Source of the DNA: Isoetes taiwanensis
Taxonomy: Eukaryota; Streptophyta; Lycopodiopsida; Isoetales; Isoetaceae
Assembly (NCBI GenBank): GCA_021234155.1
Contig: JAJEKV010000051.1
Span: forward strand, 3,655,370-3,719,369
Length of the DNA stretch: 64,000 nt
Direction of reading: 5' to 3'
Position 1 is the first letter of the stretch. Every line of letters begins with the position of its first letter. The notes under the pieces were generated by a model. It was not told the DNA's origin. It did no database searches and was given only the letters and a program-made list of their open reading frames with translations. A program made the position numbers and the translations under genes. This document shows, piece by piece, positions 31,890-42,977 of this stretch.

Positions 31890-32950
31890 TTCAAAATTGT
31901 GGAATAATTTCAAATTAATAGAATCGTGGTTCTTAGTTATCTAGGTGTGGTTAAGTTAATTCATTCTTTAAAGTTTTCTTTCTTATCAATTTCAGATAGG
32001 GCTTTGCTAGTGCTTGAGTAAATGTCTAAGGGTAAAAGAACTTCTAACTAATCTTTAAGACGCTACATGTATTGTCTATGGAGTTTGTTCTTTCTTCCAC
32101 AAGGATCTGCTTCTCAGCTTCTATCATTCTCTCTGTTTGCAAATTATCTCTTTCCATATGGATCTGTTTATCTTCTATCACTTTTTCTGCTCTCACATAA
32201 AAAACATGTAACTTTTCTCTATCTTTTGACATAAAAAGCATAAATCAACCCTTCTGTATCTTTTCCTTTCTGACTTGTTAATTAACCAGCCAATCCTTTT
32301 CTTATACTCTCAGCTTGAAAATCAAGTATTTCGACTCGGACAGGTTGCCATGGTATTTGTAAAGACGTCAGTACTACGGTTATTTGCTTTTTGCATTTAG
32401 AATTTTTTGATCATCGATTTTTTAGTTCAAATTGCTTTAGATTTCTTCCAATTCTTTTTGCCTCTAAGGTCCAATGCTTTCTATATCGCAATAATGGCAT
32501 TCAGCATATTCTGCCTTCTACCTTGAGTTCCAATGCCTTCAATAATATTGTTGTGATGATGGCTTATGGCACGGTCTATCTTTTTGCTCAACATAAGATG
32601 GTTTTGAGACTCGTACTAGATCTTGTTTGAATTTGGCGTAGCCTCTTTGGATGTTCCCTTTTCTAGTTTAGGTGGGATATAGAATAACCTTTCTTTTAGC
32701 TGTAGCCCGGATGTTTTTATTTTACAATTGGGGCCGTTGATGGGAGGAATATTCTTCCCTTTATGCCAAATCAAGGGCCTTCTGTTTTTTGCAGGCCACG
32801 ACCCATACAAATTTCAAAGGTGCAGAATTCATACACATCACCATTGAAGCGAAATTGTTCTGGACAACAACCATTATTCATATATTCATATTTGTCTCTC
32901 ACATTTACAATGCTATTTACATTGCTGTTTCACCATAACTCAGATACTTA
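31890..32950. other. Intergenic, no gene seen
   Basis: AT-rich sequence with only short open frames lacking any recognisable motif. Confidence 0.4.
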
Positions 32951-32957
32951 CAACACA

Positions 32958-33315
32958 TATTTACAAAAGCTGGATGAGTTTTCTTCCAATTCTGCCTACC
33001 AATGCAATTCTCACAAAGTGACCTGGAATTGTGGCACAAAGGGCAATCAAAGCCTGAGCTTTGGCTACTCTATACAACTCCGTTAAAGCACTCATGGTTT
33101 TTGCAGGTGGAAGCCAGCCTATAGCAGCCATCACGTCTCTCTGGAACAAATTTTTCTGTAAAATCCAATATCCAGAAAGAACCAAGGGGATAATCTCTGC
33201 CGATTCCAAAGCCAAGCCGAAATCTGAAGAAACAGAGGATTTGGCAGTGTGGCCGCAGGATAAAGCAGAAGCAATCGACAAGACGACCATCAGCATGAGT
33301 GTGATTCCTTAAACT
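32958..33315 (-). pseudogene. PHT1-type phosphate transporter fragment
   Basis: On the minus strand two parts of a PHT1 (major facilitator) transporter are joined. The first, near 33200-33300, has LMVVLSIASALSCGHTAKS and, one frame over, LCFFRFRLGFGIGRDYPLG, the conserved loop of the N-terminal half. The second, 32961-33175, has DVMAAIGWLPPAKTMSALTE, LYRVAKAQALIALCATIPG and VGRIGRKLIQLL from the C-terminal half. The middle of the protein is deleted and frames change. PHT1 proteins carry phosphate into root cells with protons. No neighbouring exons were found. Confidence 0.8.
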
Positions 33316-34000
33316 TTTTTCTACCCAATTTGTTGCTCTGGGAACTTGCATCATGTTACCTAAAAAAATGGAAAAAAAAGGGCATCGGCATGAAGCCTGT
33401 GCTGTAGGGGATATGCCATCATCTGCCATAGCCGATGGCTTCAATCGCCATAGCATCTGTGGGCTTCATCCACCATAGCATCTGTGGGCTTCAAGCCGCC
33501 CTCTCTGCTCGCTGCTCTCTGCTCTCTACCTCTCTGCTCCACCTCAAGCCGCCTTATCTGCTCTCCGCCTCTGCTCCGCGAACAACCCTCCATTCAGGTG
33601 CCTCTGCCTCTGCTCCGCTGCCCTTGCAAAAAAAAGAAGGGAGCATCCCTTCTTATCCACACCTAAAAAAAGGCCTCCAATTTTTATTTTGTTCTTCTTC
33701 ACCTTTCCAAAGATAACTTATCTAAAAACCCAAAAAAGCAACATGACCTCTAAATGACATTAAGCTCCTCAAATATGGCAATATATACGGTTTTTCTATA
33801 CAATACAATATCAGAATCATAGTTCCCACCATTGTGAGAATACCCTCCCGCAATACTAAACGAATTGGGTAAACTTAATTGGACCCGCAATACCAAACGA
33901 ATTGGGTAAACTGGTCCCCTTCTGAGTTTAGTTGAGATGCTTCTAATTTTATCTTATGAACAAGTGACCTTTTATTCTGCCTCTTACGTATTTTTCCTTC
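33316..34000. other. Intergenic with CT-rich repeats
   Basis: Between the two gene fragments. ccatagcatctgtgggcttca is duplicated at 33447-33495, followed by ctctgctc-rich sequence to 33620. The words ccgcaataccaaacgaattgggtaaact and a near copy lie at 33845-33915. No gene is seen. Confidence 0.5.
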
Positions 34001-34310
34001 TCTTCTGCCTGCTCCAAAAGGGGCCAGACGAAGATCAGAGCCTCGAATATGAAAATCCAAGCCACCTTTGCTGGCCAAAAATCGTTCCGGTACTTATTCT
34101 TCTGGATTTACCAATTTCTGGGTCATAGCAAATCGCCCACATGCTCACCATAGCCGTAGTTCCTGCCAGAACGAAATGACCTGCCAGATTGTGCCTTGGG
34201 TTGCAAGCCTTGCCCAGGATAACATAGGACTTGGCGGATGCAGCCTTAGAGTTTCTTTCACTATTGCTGCTAAAGTATGGCATCTTAGCTATGGCGGATT
34301 CTGCCAGTAT
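34001..34310 (-). pseudogene. CYP78-like cytochrome P450 fragment
   Basis: Minus-strand blocks in P450 order: [20 protein letters not shown] (helix K ExxR motif, near 34260), a frame change, [21 protein letters not shown] (near 34160), a frame change, and IRGSDLRLAPFGAGRR (34001-34045). The match to CYP78-type proteins is in the HFVxAGTTAMVxMWAI and DLRLAPFGAGRR blocks. It stops just before the haem-binding Cys, so it cannot be functional. The upstream two thirds of the protein are absent. Confidence 0.78.
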
Positions 34311-34584
34311 TTTTCCATCTTTCAATACTTTGTCGATCTCTTATTGTGCCCTTTTCTGCACCACCAGATCAATCTACATTGATGTCTTCAGGTGTTTCAT
34401 TCAATCCTCTGCCTCAAATTTCTTAGATATATTTCTAATCATTTAACGGTTCCTTTAAAATCTGTGTTTTGAGTTTATACTAAGTACTTGTTTCTTGATA
34501 TCTTTGCATCAATCCCATCTTTCAAAGTTGGGTGAATCCTTTCAATCATAGTGGAGAAAATTAGAGTAACTAAGACATTCTCTT

Positions 34585-35229
34585 CAGGTTCCTCAACCAC
34601 AGTGGAAAAGTGTTTGGATGTGGACATAGAATAAATTGCTCCACCCTAAAGTGTCAGTGCTGCGATGGCAAATTCTCCATAGATGTGCTCGAGTGAATGT
34701 CTTGGTTCACAAGATGAACCCTAAAGTCTTAGACTGTTGCCCTCTCTGTGGCCAATGTGTTGGAACTATTGAACACTGCTTCTTCTTGTGTGATCATCTA
34801 CAGCTTGCTTGGGCGTGGTTGTTCACTCTTTTCAGTGTGTCTCTCACTAGCCAGGATATCCTACTTGCACTTTATCCCCCTGTTTGGCCTAACTTGCGTA
34901 AGCGGGCATTTCATCTTGCTTCTAGTTGGATTTTGTGGTCTATCTGGCAGAGACGACGTTTGTGTATTTTCCAAGGTGCACACATCTCTGATCAGCAGCT
35001 TCTCCATTGTGCTCAGTAGAAGATCACTAAAGCTTATCATTGCTCATCTCTAGCTGATGATAAAAAAGAGATAATTTGGCAGACGTATTTACGGTGTTCT
35101 TCATATGCATAGTCGGGTGTTTATGCCTAGTTGGGTCAGCCTATCCACTAGGGTTTTATTCATGTCTATGCATTGTGTATTGCGCCTCTGTTCTTGTCAA
35201 TAAAGAGTCTCACGTCCTTCAAAAAAAAA
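34585..35229 (+). mobile_element. LINE 3' end, poly(A) type, 5'-truncated
   Basis: From 34636 the codons read LHPKVSVLRWQILHRCARVN, CPLCGQCVGTIEHCFFLCDH and FHLASSWILWSIWQRRRLCI, the zinc-binding RT-associated domain also found at 22760-23100. The 3' UTR ends cacgtccttc followed by nine A (35221-35229). It is the same family as the LINE at 22022-23370. Confidence 0.85.
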
Positions 35230-35522
35230 GAAAGAAGAACTACCATAACTCATAAATCCATTCATAACTTCAAATATAACATCAATAAGAGACTAATCAC
35301 CCATCTAAACAACCAAGGGCTAATCTCTATCTAGAATCTCAAGCTAACTAAGCCTACTAACCGTGATCTGAGCTAGATCCCCCATCTCTCAGGTTCTCCA
35401 TGCTCTGCTGGTTTAATAGGCTCCTCCTCCTTCTCCAATTGCCCCCAAATCAAATTGGGGCAAATTAAAGTGGAAGCCCCAATTTGGCCAAAGTTAGCAG
35501 CTTTACCTTGCCTAATCGATTT
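35230..35522. other. Intergenic flank of the chromovirus
   Basis: No gene seen. It contains caaattggggcaaattaaag inverse words. The last five bases, gattt (35518-35522), are the left target duplication. Confidence 0.5.
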
Positions 35523-37001
35523 TGTGACATTCCAGTACGATATACGGTCTCAAGGCGATACCGCATCAAGGAAATCACGCGCATACCGCCGCCGTCCGGT
35601 CGGCGTGTAATGCGACGGCGGTACCCAAGCAAGGACGCCTTAGGGGGCAACTTGCAATGGTGCGCACACTTAGCAATACGCGCACCTTTAGACCTTTAAC
35701 CCATTAAAGGTAGACCAAGGGTCATGGAAACCCTAAACCTAACTGATAGCCTACATAAGGCACCAAACCCTAACATTCCCTTTTTCGCCCACAGACCTTC
35801 CGAGCTCCGATTCGCGCGCCTGAGGAGTCAATTCCAACTCCCACGATCTGGCCTGCGCCCCAGCTTGTCAGATCATCCTTCCGACCGCATCCCAAAGCAG
35901 ATCAGAGACATGGATGCCTTCGGATCGAGAGAAGTGAACCAGGGATCAGGTATTTGGTCGATTGAATAGCCTAAACCTTATTCCAGCCTTCGAACCAGTA
36001 GGTTTAGCCTATTAAATCGCCCTTAGTAGCCAAGCAGATCCTGAGATTGACTCTAACTAAAGAACCTAACTCTATGTATTAGATTAGTTCTTATTACTTA
36101 TGTTCATATGATGGGCGGATGTATTCTGTGGACTCATTGTATTGGGAAGGGGGGGTAGAGACTTAAAGCTTAGTAGATGATGCTCCTAGCTAGTCCCTCT
36201 TAGTGCATTACTAGTTTTCGCCCACAGGTATGAGGAGCCCACCCGGTTGTGGGTGAAGGGGCCGGGCGGCTTAGAATGAGGTTTGTGTTGACCCTTGACC
36301 GGTTCCCTCGGTGTGTAAGGCCCTACCGGGGATCGTGAGTGACTAGGTCTAATGGCTTGCCACCGAGTGTGGGTAAGGCATGGGCTCGACACCGTGGGGT
36401 GGTGTTCACCTTCCGGTGGGTTAAGTCGAATAAGGGGCGGTGGCCCTCTAGTCACCTTGGGTCAGCATGTAGATCTCTGGAGGGAGCGATCCCTACCTGC
36501 CCCATCGGGATTGGGGGAGATGTAACCCGAGGAATAGCCCCTTTGGCTATGCACCCCGCTGGCTACTCTGATCGAGTCCCAACACTTTTCAACCTACTCT
36601 GCAAAGTGTGCACAGGAGGGGCGGATGGAGTGGACAATCCTAAGCCATGTTCTTATGCCAGCCCAATCCATTGTCATGATTCTGTCTGCACTGAACTCTG
36701 GTGGAGTCTGAGCCCTGGGTAGGAACTTCCTTTGTATTGTGCTGATCTTGTCTATGCAGATATTGAGGTGCCACCCTTCGAGGTGGATATATGATGATAT
36801 GTTACTGACGTGTATGTTTACGCTTCCGCAGCTAGGTAGGCCCTGAGGGAGACGGGGTAAAATGACCCCTTCACTCTTCTCACTGTGGACTTTAGACGGT
36901 CACAGTGATATGTGGAGGGCCCTGTATCAGTATGGAGCTGGTGCGGGGGATGCTCCTGTTGTATACGGTGCGGGCATCGTATACGAGTAGGGGACGTCAC
37001 A
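35523..37001 (+). repeat. 5' LTR of the chromovirus
   Basis: 1479 bp with ends TGTGAC and GTCACA. It matches 43813-45168 and 49475-49625. Long blocks are identical between the two LTRs while CG-rich blocks differ by substitutions and gaps. Confidence 0.92.
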
Positions 37002-37002
37002 A

Positions 37003-37014
37003 TGGTATCAGAGC
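37003..37014 (+). promoter_or_regulatory. Primer-binding site, initiator tRNA-Met
   Basis: TGGTATCAGAGC, one base after the LTR, is the standard plant retroelement site complementary to the 3' end of initiator tRNA-Met. Confidence 0.92.
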
Positions 37015-37216
37015 CATGTTCTTGGAGACCAAGAGCAAAGCACTGACTATGCTCCCAGTAGTACTAACTTGATAGGATCCTCAAATCTCGAAAAAGTGGG
37101 GAAAATTTTTTCTCATTTTTGTAGTTTATGCTAAGCTAGTAACAGTTAAATGAATTGGAACATAATAAGACTAAAAGGAATGAGCCAAAAAAAAAAAAAC
37201 CTCCTGAGGCAAGGTG

Positions 37217-37283
37217 GTCTCACACATCGCGCCTGGTCAAAGAACTGAACTTTAGTTTTTGAGCAGGGCGCTACGTGTGAGAC
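37217..37283 (+). promoter_or_regulatory. Leader hairpin 1 of the chromovirus
   Basis: gtctcacac at the start pairs perfectly with gtgtgagac at the end. Inside, gcgcctg pairs with cagggcgc and tcaaagaact with agtttttga. This is a near-continuous stem of about 28 bp with a short loop. Confidence 0.75.
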
Positions 37284-37408
37284 ATCGAGCCAAGAACATA
37301 TTAAACTTGATGAATTTGAGAAAAGTAATATGGTAAGGCCAGTTCCAAGGTAAGAATTAGTTAGAATAGTATGTTTAAATCACTTAAACTACTTAAAAAT
37401 GTGTAAGA

Positions 37409-37474
37409 TCTCACACGTAGCGCCTGGTCTAAAAACTAAACTCTAGTTTTTGAACAGGGCGCTACCTGTGAGAC
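37409..37474 (+). promoter_or_regulatory. Leader hairpin 2 of the chromovirus
   Basis: Second copy of the same structure: tctcacacgtagcgcctgg pairs with the inverse block ending cagggcgctacctgtgaga. It differs from hairpin 1 at several bases. Confidence 0.75.
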
Positions 37475-37687
37475 CAATAATTAGAAAAAAGTCTGAAATA
37501 AGTGTAGGTTTTAAGTAAATAGGTGCCTTGGCATGTTAAATAGAGCAACTTGAATTTTGACCTAAAAATTGCCCAAGCTATAAATAGAAGTAGACCCCCC
37601 TCATTTGTACGTTCTCGCCCTAGAAATCTGCTCCAGCTCCCTAAGGCGATCTTTGGCGCCCGATATCCGATTGTTGAACCGTCAAAC

Positions 37688-38417
37688 ATGGCATGGACCA
37701 AGCAGACTGCCAGGAAAGCCCGTCCAGGCGAAACCCCCAGCGCCAGCGACACCAATCTCATTCAGCAGATGCTTCGGGAGAGGCTCGTCGCGAGGGGAGG
37801 TCGACTATCTTCGAGCGAGGAGAGCATCGCAGAAGAGCAGAACGAGGAGATAGGCCAGCAGACCGACCGGGAAGAAGATGTGCACTCAGAAGCAGGAACG
37901 GAGATAGTTGAGGAGGAAGATGAGGGAGCACAGCGAGAGCAAAGGACCAAGGCTCGCGAAGAAAAGAGACTGCCGACACAGAGCTGGAGGCCGAGGAGGC
38001 GAGGACCCGTCACACAACGACAGGTCGTTGCGGTATTACCTTCCCCTGCTGATGGATGGAAGAATAGCGGTAATTCACCGCAAATTCACCCCCAGGGGCG
38101 AGGAAGGAGTATCGATGCTAATTGCGCTCTCAGGCTTTGGCCGGCATGCTCGGCTAGCTCCCAACACCGAGTATGCCATCCTGGTGAAGAGAGCGGTAGC
38201 ACTTGATATTTTTGACTTCGCCATACCTTACAGACGGCAGGGAAGACTGGCAGTGACCGCAGCCTACACCTCCGAGCACAGGGTAGAAGATTTGGCGAGA
38301 GCTTTGCAGGGGGGATCTTCAGTCAACGTCCTTAGGAACTTGGGTCATTCAGTGGGAACAGCCCAAGTGAGGAAGTTCCTAGAGGATAATCCATCCTACC
38401 GGCGTTATCAAGAATAG
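37688..38417 (+). pseudogene. Upstream ORF of the chromovirus, with a histone H3-like N-terminus
   Basis: The ATG at 37688 (context aacATGGc) begins MAWTKQTARKARPGE. Residues 2-10 match the histone H3 tail ARTKQTARK except for Trp at the second place. Next come a Ser/Glu-rich acidic region to about residue 80 and a basic patch. After a frame change between about 37930 and 38030 there is a compact segment with GRIAVIHRKFTPRGEEGVSM, ALDIFDFAIPYRRQGRLAV and VRKFLEDNPSYRRYQE, ending at 38417. I do not recognise the C-terminal part. The open frame extends upstream of the ATG to 37550 without a better start. It lies before gag, a place where some plant elements have an extra ORF. Confidence 0.6.
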
Positions 38418-38587
38418 TTAGGAATCTTGATCCCGGAAGTCTTTTTGTATTAATATATTATATAATATGAATATAACTCCTTTTGCACTTTAAATGTTTT
38501 GTTGATGTATTTTTGTTCCGCAACTATACCAACAACACATATAATGCAAGAGAACAAATAAAACTAACCGTACAGCCATGACCAATT

Positions 38588-39037
38588 GTGTATGCAGATA
38601 GGAAACAACGAACGGTCGAGCAAAACAGGAGGCCCAACAGAGATGAAGAGACTCCTAACAGGCAACCCCTTCAAAGGAACCTCTTCGAAGGATATGGTCC
38701 CATGACCCCAGAAGAGGAAATGTCGCAGATGCGAACAGAGCTGGACCAGATAAAGGCCCTACTAGCAGCCGAAGCATCATCCGAGCCACAAACGACACCC
38801 CGAAAGTCGGGGAAAGACAAGAGAAGGAGTAAGAGAAGGAGGTCCCCTAGTACAGAGACCTCCGACTCAAGCTCGACCTCAGATTCTGAGTCCGAGAAAG
38901 AGGCCGAGCAGGCGCCGGACCGTAGAGACGGCAGACAGAAGGACACTAAGGCCCTGGAGTACCAGACTCAGCACTGGGCAATGTATGGAAAGCCCGGAAA
39001 CTCGAATAGTTCTCGGGCGAGAACAGATCTGGCTTAG
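38588..39037 (+). pseudogene. Gag N-terminal part, chromovirus
   Basis: Open frame with no ATG at its head; the first in-frame Met is at 38701 (MTPEEEMSQMRTELDQIKAL, a short coiled coil). A Lys/Arg/Ser-rich low-complexity stretch follows (KDKRRSKRRRSPSTETSDSS). The preceding bases tgtatgcag look like a splice acceptor, so a spliced start is possible. A frame slip at about 39005-39040 joins it to the next frame. Confidence 0.6.
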
Positions 39038-39039
39038 AG

Positions 39040-41445
39040 GCAGAGGCATGGCTCGACGAAATGAGCGAGTATGGCAATGCCTACGGCATGAAGGATAAGG
39101 ACAAAGGCAGGGTGGCAACAGCCAACCTGAAAGGAGCCGCACGCATATGGTGGAAGGGCTATGCCAAGGCACATGGTTTGAGCAGAGATGCATGCCGATT
39201 TAAGAAGTTCTCAAAAGCTTTCAAACACCACTATGTTCCTCGAGAACACAAGTCAAATATGATGCAGCAGTTCTACAGATTGCAACAAGGTTACAAGACA
39301 GTGCAGAAGTACACCGAAGAATTCATGAGGCTAAGACTGTATGTGCCTAAGCTGAGCGAGAAACACACAGTGGAAAGTTACATAGAAGGACTGAACGAGG
39401 AAATCCGGAAGCTCGTGAGGGCAATAGACCCTAAAACAGTATCTGAAACAGAATCCAAGGCAATTAGTTTGCAAGGATCCGGGCCCCAGAACAGCACACA
39501 GAGGCAGCCTTACTATCAGGATAGAGGCAAAGCAACAGGGAGCTACAGCCCTAGGGCAGCCAGCCCAAGTCCAGCAAAGTCCCCATACAATAGCAACCAG
39601 GGGAAACAGCAGGAAAGAAAGCAGGTGTCCTTCAAGGACAAACAGGAAGGTTCCAACTACTCGAAAGCAGTACGGTCCTTCTTACAGGCGATGCCCAAGG
39701 AGAAAAGGCAAGAATGCATAGAGAAGCAGCTCTGCTTTAGATGTTTCCAGCCCGGCCACCGAACGGCGAACTGCCCATTTGTTATGAGCTCAGCGCTAGC
39801 AGAGTTGGGCGGATGGGACACTCCGTCAGATGAGGACGGCGAGGCAGCACGCGATTACATTCAGGGTGAGTGCCACATCTTCGCTGCTATAGATACAGAA
39901 CAGGCAGAGACCCAGTATAAGGTAATCTCCACAGAAGGGAAGGCAAAGGCCAAATCTTTCATAGTCTTGATAGACTCCGGAAGTAGCCATAACTTCGCAT
40001 CCCCGAGGATGGTTGAAATGTTGAAATTGAAACCCCTAAAATCCAAACCAAGACCCGTAATCTTGGCAAGCAGAGCAGTAAGACATACGGCTGGGAAAAG
40101 GATCAACTTCGACATCGACTTGCCAGGGATTAATATCCAGATGGGGGCAGAAGTAATGGGCATTGGCAAGTATGACTTGATCATTGGAATGGAGTACCTT
40201 GGACCAGCAGGGGCCATCATTGATTGTGGAAAGCGGAAGGTGACCTTCCCAACGCCCGACGGCAAAGCCATTGAGATCACATGTAAAGAAGTTACTCCCA
40301 TCATGCAGTGTATGTCTGTTAAGAAGCTGCTCAAGTCTATAGAGAGCGAGCAGGTAGCATACATCTTCAAACTCGAGGTTGAGGAACCCGAGTCGGAGGG
40401 AAGCAAAGAAGACAAAGTGCTCAGCAAGTTGCCTAAGCAAATCGCCAACTTGATCATGGAGTTCCACGATATCTTTCCAGATGAGATCGAGAAGCTTCCT
40501 CCTTACAGGGGAGTAGAGTGTGAGATAGCACTCGAACCAGGGACCAAGCCGACGAGCAAGGCCCCATATAGAATGACCACACATGAACTCACGGAGCTAA
40601 AGAAGCAGTTACAAGAATTGCTCGATCTAGGCTTCATCAGGCCTAGCGTCTCACCATTTGGGGCACCCATCCTCTTTGTCAAGAAGAAGGATGGAAGCTT
40701 GAGGATGTGCATAGATTACAGACAATTGAACAAGCACACCATCAAGAACAAGTATGCACTCCCCAGATCAGACGACTTGATGGATCAGCTCCAAGGGGCA
40801 AAGGTCTTCTCCAAGATTGACCTAAGGTCAGGTTATCACCAGATCAGAATAAAGGAAGAGGACATCCACAAAACGGCTTTCAGAACCAGGTATGGGCATT
40901 ACGAATTCACCGTAATGCCATTTGGGCTATCCAACGCCCCAGCTACGTTCATGAGACTCATGAACGACATCTTCAGAGAATACTTGGATACCTTTGTGAT
41001 AGTATTCTTCGACGATATTCTGGTGTACAGCAAATCCATTGAAGAGCATGTACAACACGTAAGAAAGGTGTTCGAGAAGTTAAGAAGGCATCAGTTGTAC
41101 GCCAAGTTGTCGAAGTGCCACTTCGCAACAGAGAAGGTGGAATACCTCGGTCATGTGATTTCAGCAGAAGGAATCTCGACAGACCCCGTCAAGATAGAAG
41201 CAGTAATCCAATGGCCGGCACCAAAGAACGTCCATGAGGTCAGAAGTTTCCTTGGCCTAGCAGGGTATTACAGAAAGTTCGTGAAGAACTTCGCAAAGAT
41301 AGTAGCCCCACTGACAGACTTGACAAAGGCAGAGAAAGTGAAAAATTGGGCAGACCATTGGCTTAAGAAAGCCCAGGCAGCATTTGAATTGTTAAAGGAA
41401 GCTTTGACAACCGCCCTCGTCTTAACCCTGCCAGACCCAGGTGCA
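39040..41445 (+). pseudogene. Gag-protease-RT of the chromovirus
   Basis: The open frame 39061-41565 holds the gag capsid region ([32 protein letters not shown]), zinc knuckle [14 protein letters not shown] (39730-39775), protease [16 protein letters not shown] with the DSGS active site (39957), and RT. RT blocks are [20 protein letters not shown] (40658), [35 protein letters not shown] and [13 protein letters not shown] (41000, catalytic DD). The RT connection domain runs to LVLTLPDPG (about 41440). Then RNase H is cut out and the frame is lost. It is otherwise uninterrupted for over 800 codons. Confidence 0.9.
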
Positions 41446-42977
41446 CTGCAACGCAATCTCGACGCTCTTCAACGATTTCGGGAAAAAGATAGAAGAAACC
41501 TTGCCAGCGGATGTAGACTTCAAGGAAGTATGAGCAAGCTTGTGCAAGGAAGCGAGAACGGATAAGGAGAGGGAAACCTTCAAAAATTTTAAGAAGGAAG
41601 GTAACCTCCTATACCATAAGAACAAGTTATACGTGCCGGAATCCTCTGGAGTAAGAAAGTTGATCCTCCACGATACCCACAACAGCCCAATAGCTGGCCA
41701 CGCAGGATTCATGAAGACACACTTTAAAGTGCCTAGCAGCTACTATTGGCCGGGAATGAAGAAGCAGATAGCCCGCTACATCAAGGAGTGTCAGCTATGC
41801 CAGCAAACAAAGGCAGAACAACTTCGAATACCAGGGGCATTGGAACCATTAGCGGTGCCAAACGCTAAGTGGGAGGTCGTCAGCATGGACTTTATAACAG
41901 GACTGCCAAGGACAGTAAGAGGTAAGGATGCCTTGATGGTCGTGGTCGACAAGCTGTCGAAAATGGCCCACTTTGTGCCTTGCAGGACCACGGACACAGC
42001 TATGGATACGGTGAAGCTCTTCACCAAAGAGATCTTCAGACTCCATGGCATGCCAAGGGAAATTATCTCCGACCGAGATCTGAAGTTCATGAGTGTGGCA
42101 GGATCTCTTCGCAACAATTGGAACGAAGCTATCCATGAGCACGGCCTATCATCCACAGACGGATGGGCAAACAGAGCGTATCAACAGAATATTGGAAGAC
42201 ATGCTCCGAAACTATGTCTGGAACAAGCAAGGTATGTGGGAGGAATTTATTCACTTGGTGGAGTTTGCGTACAATAGCACCAAGCAGGAATCATCCCAAA
42301 TGTCGCCGTTGACGATCAACTACGGCTACCAATGCCTAACTCTAGACACTTGGCACAATCCAGTGTCAAAAGTGGAAGTTTCGCAGCAAATGTTGAGCGA
42401 TATGCAGCAGCTTGTGGAAGAAGTTCGAGGGTACCTTCAAGCAGCAAGGAGTCGGCAGAAGAGCATTGCCGACAAACATCGGACAGTCAGAGAATTCCAA
42501 GTCGGAGATGATGTATGGCTCAAGATCAAGGTAAAGCAGGCGAAGCTCTGCATCGGAAATTGCAAGAAGCTTGCTCCAAGGTGGGCTGGACCCTTCAGAA
42601 TAACCAAGAGAGTGGGTAACCAATCCTACAAGTTAGACTTGCCAGCGCACCTAAAAATCCACAAAGTCTTCCACGTGAGTTTGCTGAAGAAGCACACTCC
42701 TAATCCAGATGAAGTCCTGGACACTCCAACGATGTTGGAAATGACAGAAGAGCAGATAGAAATAGTTCCAGAACTAATTCTTGATAAAGCATTCAAGAAA
42801 ACAAGGAGATCGGAGTTTCTCCAATACTTGGTCAAGTGGAAACACTTGCCGGTGGAAGACGCGACATGGGTACTTAAAAGAGATCTGGAACAACAGTACC
42901 CACAATTTATGGAGCAATGGGACGGCAAGGTCGTCTCCGAAGAAATCGGCTCAGGCATGTCGATTTGTGTAGATTAA
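41446..42977 (+). pseudogene. Integrase with chromodomain, chromovirus
   Basis: Reading from 41540: zinc domain HDTHNSPIAGHAGFMKTHF then CQLCQQTK (HHCC), MDFITGLPRTVRG (first Asp, 41887), IISDRDLKF (second Asp, 42070). A frame slip at about 42095 leads to TAYHPQTDGQTERINRILED (Glu, 42150) in the frame 42093-42977. The C-terminal DNA-binding part has GDDVWLKIK. The chromodomain is LQYLVKWKHLPVEDATWV (42820-42880), which in this lineage steers insertion to marked heterochromatin. An in-frame TGA lies just before 41540. Confidence 0.88.

Noticed and set aside
33435-33716. Ser/Leu-rich 93-codon frame as a transit-peptide protein
   Set aside because: It is built from a duplicated 24-bp phrase and ctctgctc repeats; no downstream protein follows.
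36339-36722. 127-codon frame inside the chromovirus LTR
   Set aside because: The matching frame in the other LTR (44580-44993) has a different sequence after small gaps, so it is not conserved as protein.
37688-37900. A real histone H3 gene
   Set aside because: Only the first ten residues match; the core histone fold is absent and the sequence lies between the LTR and gag.
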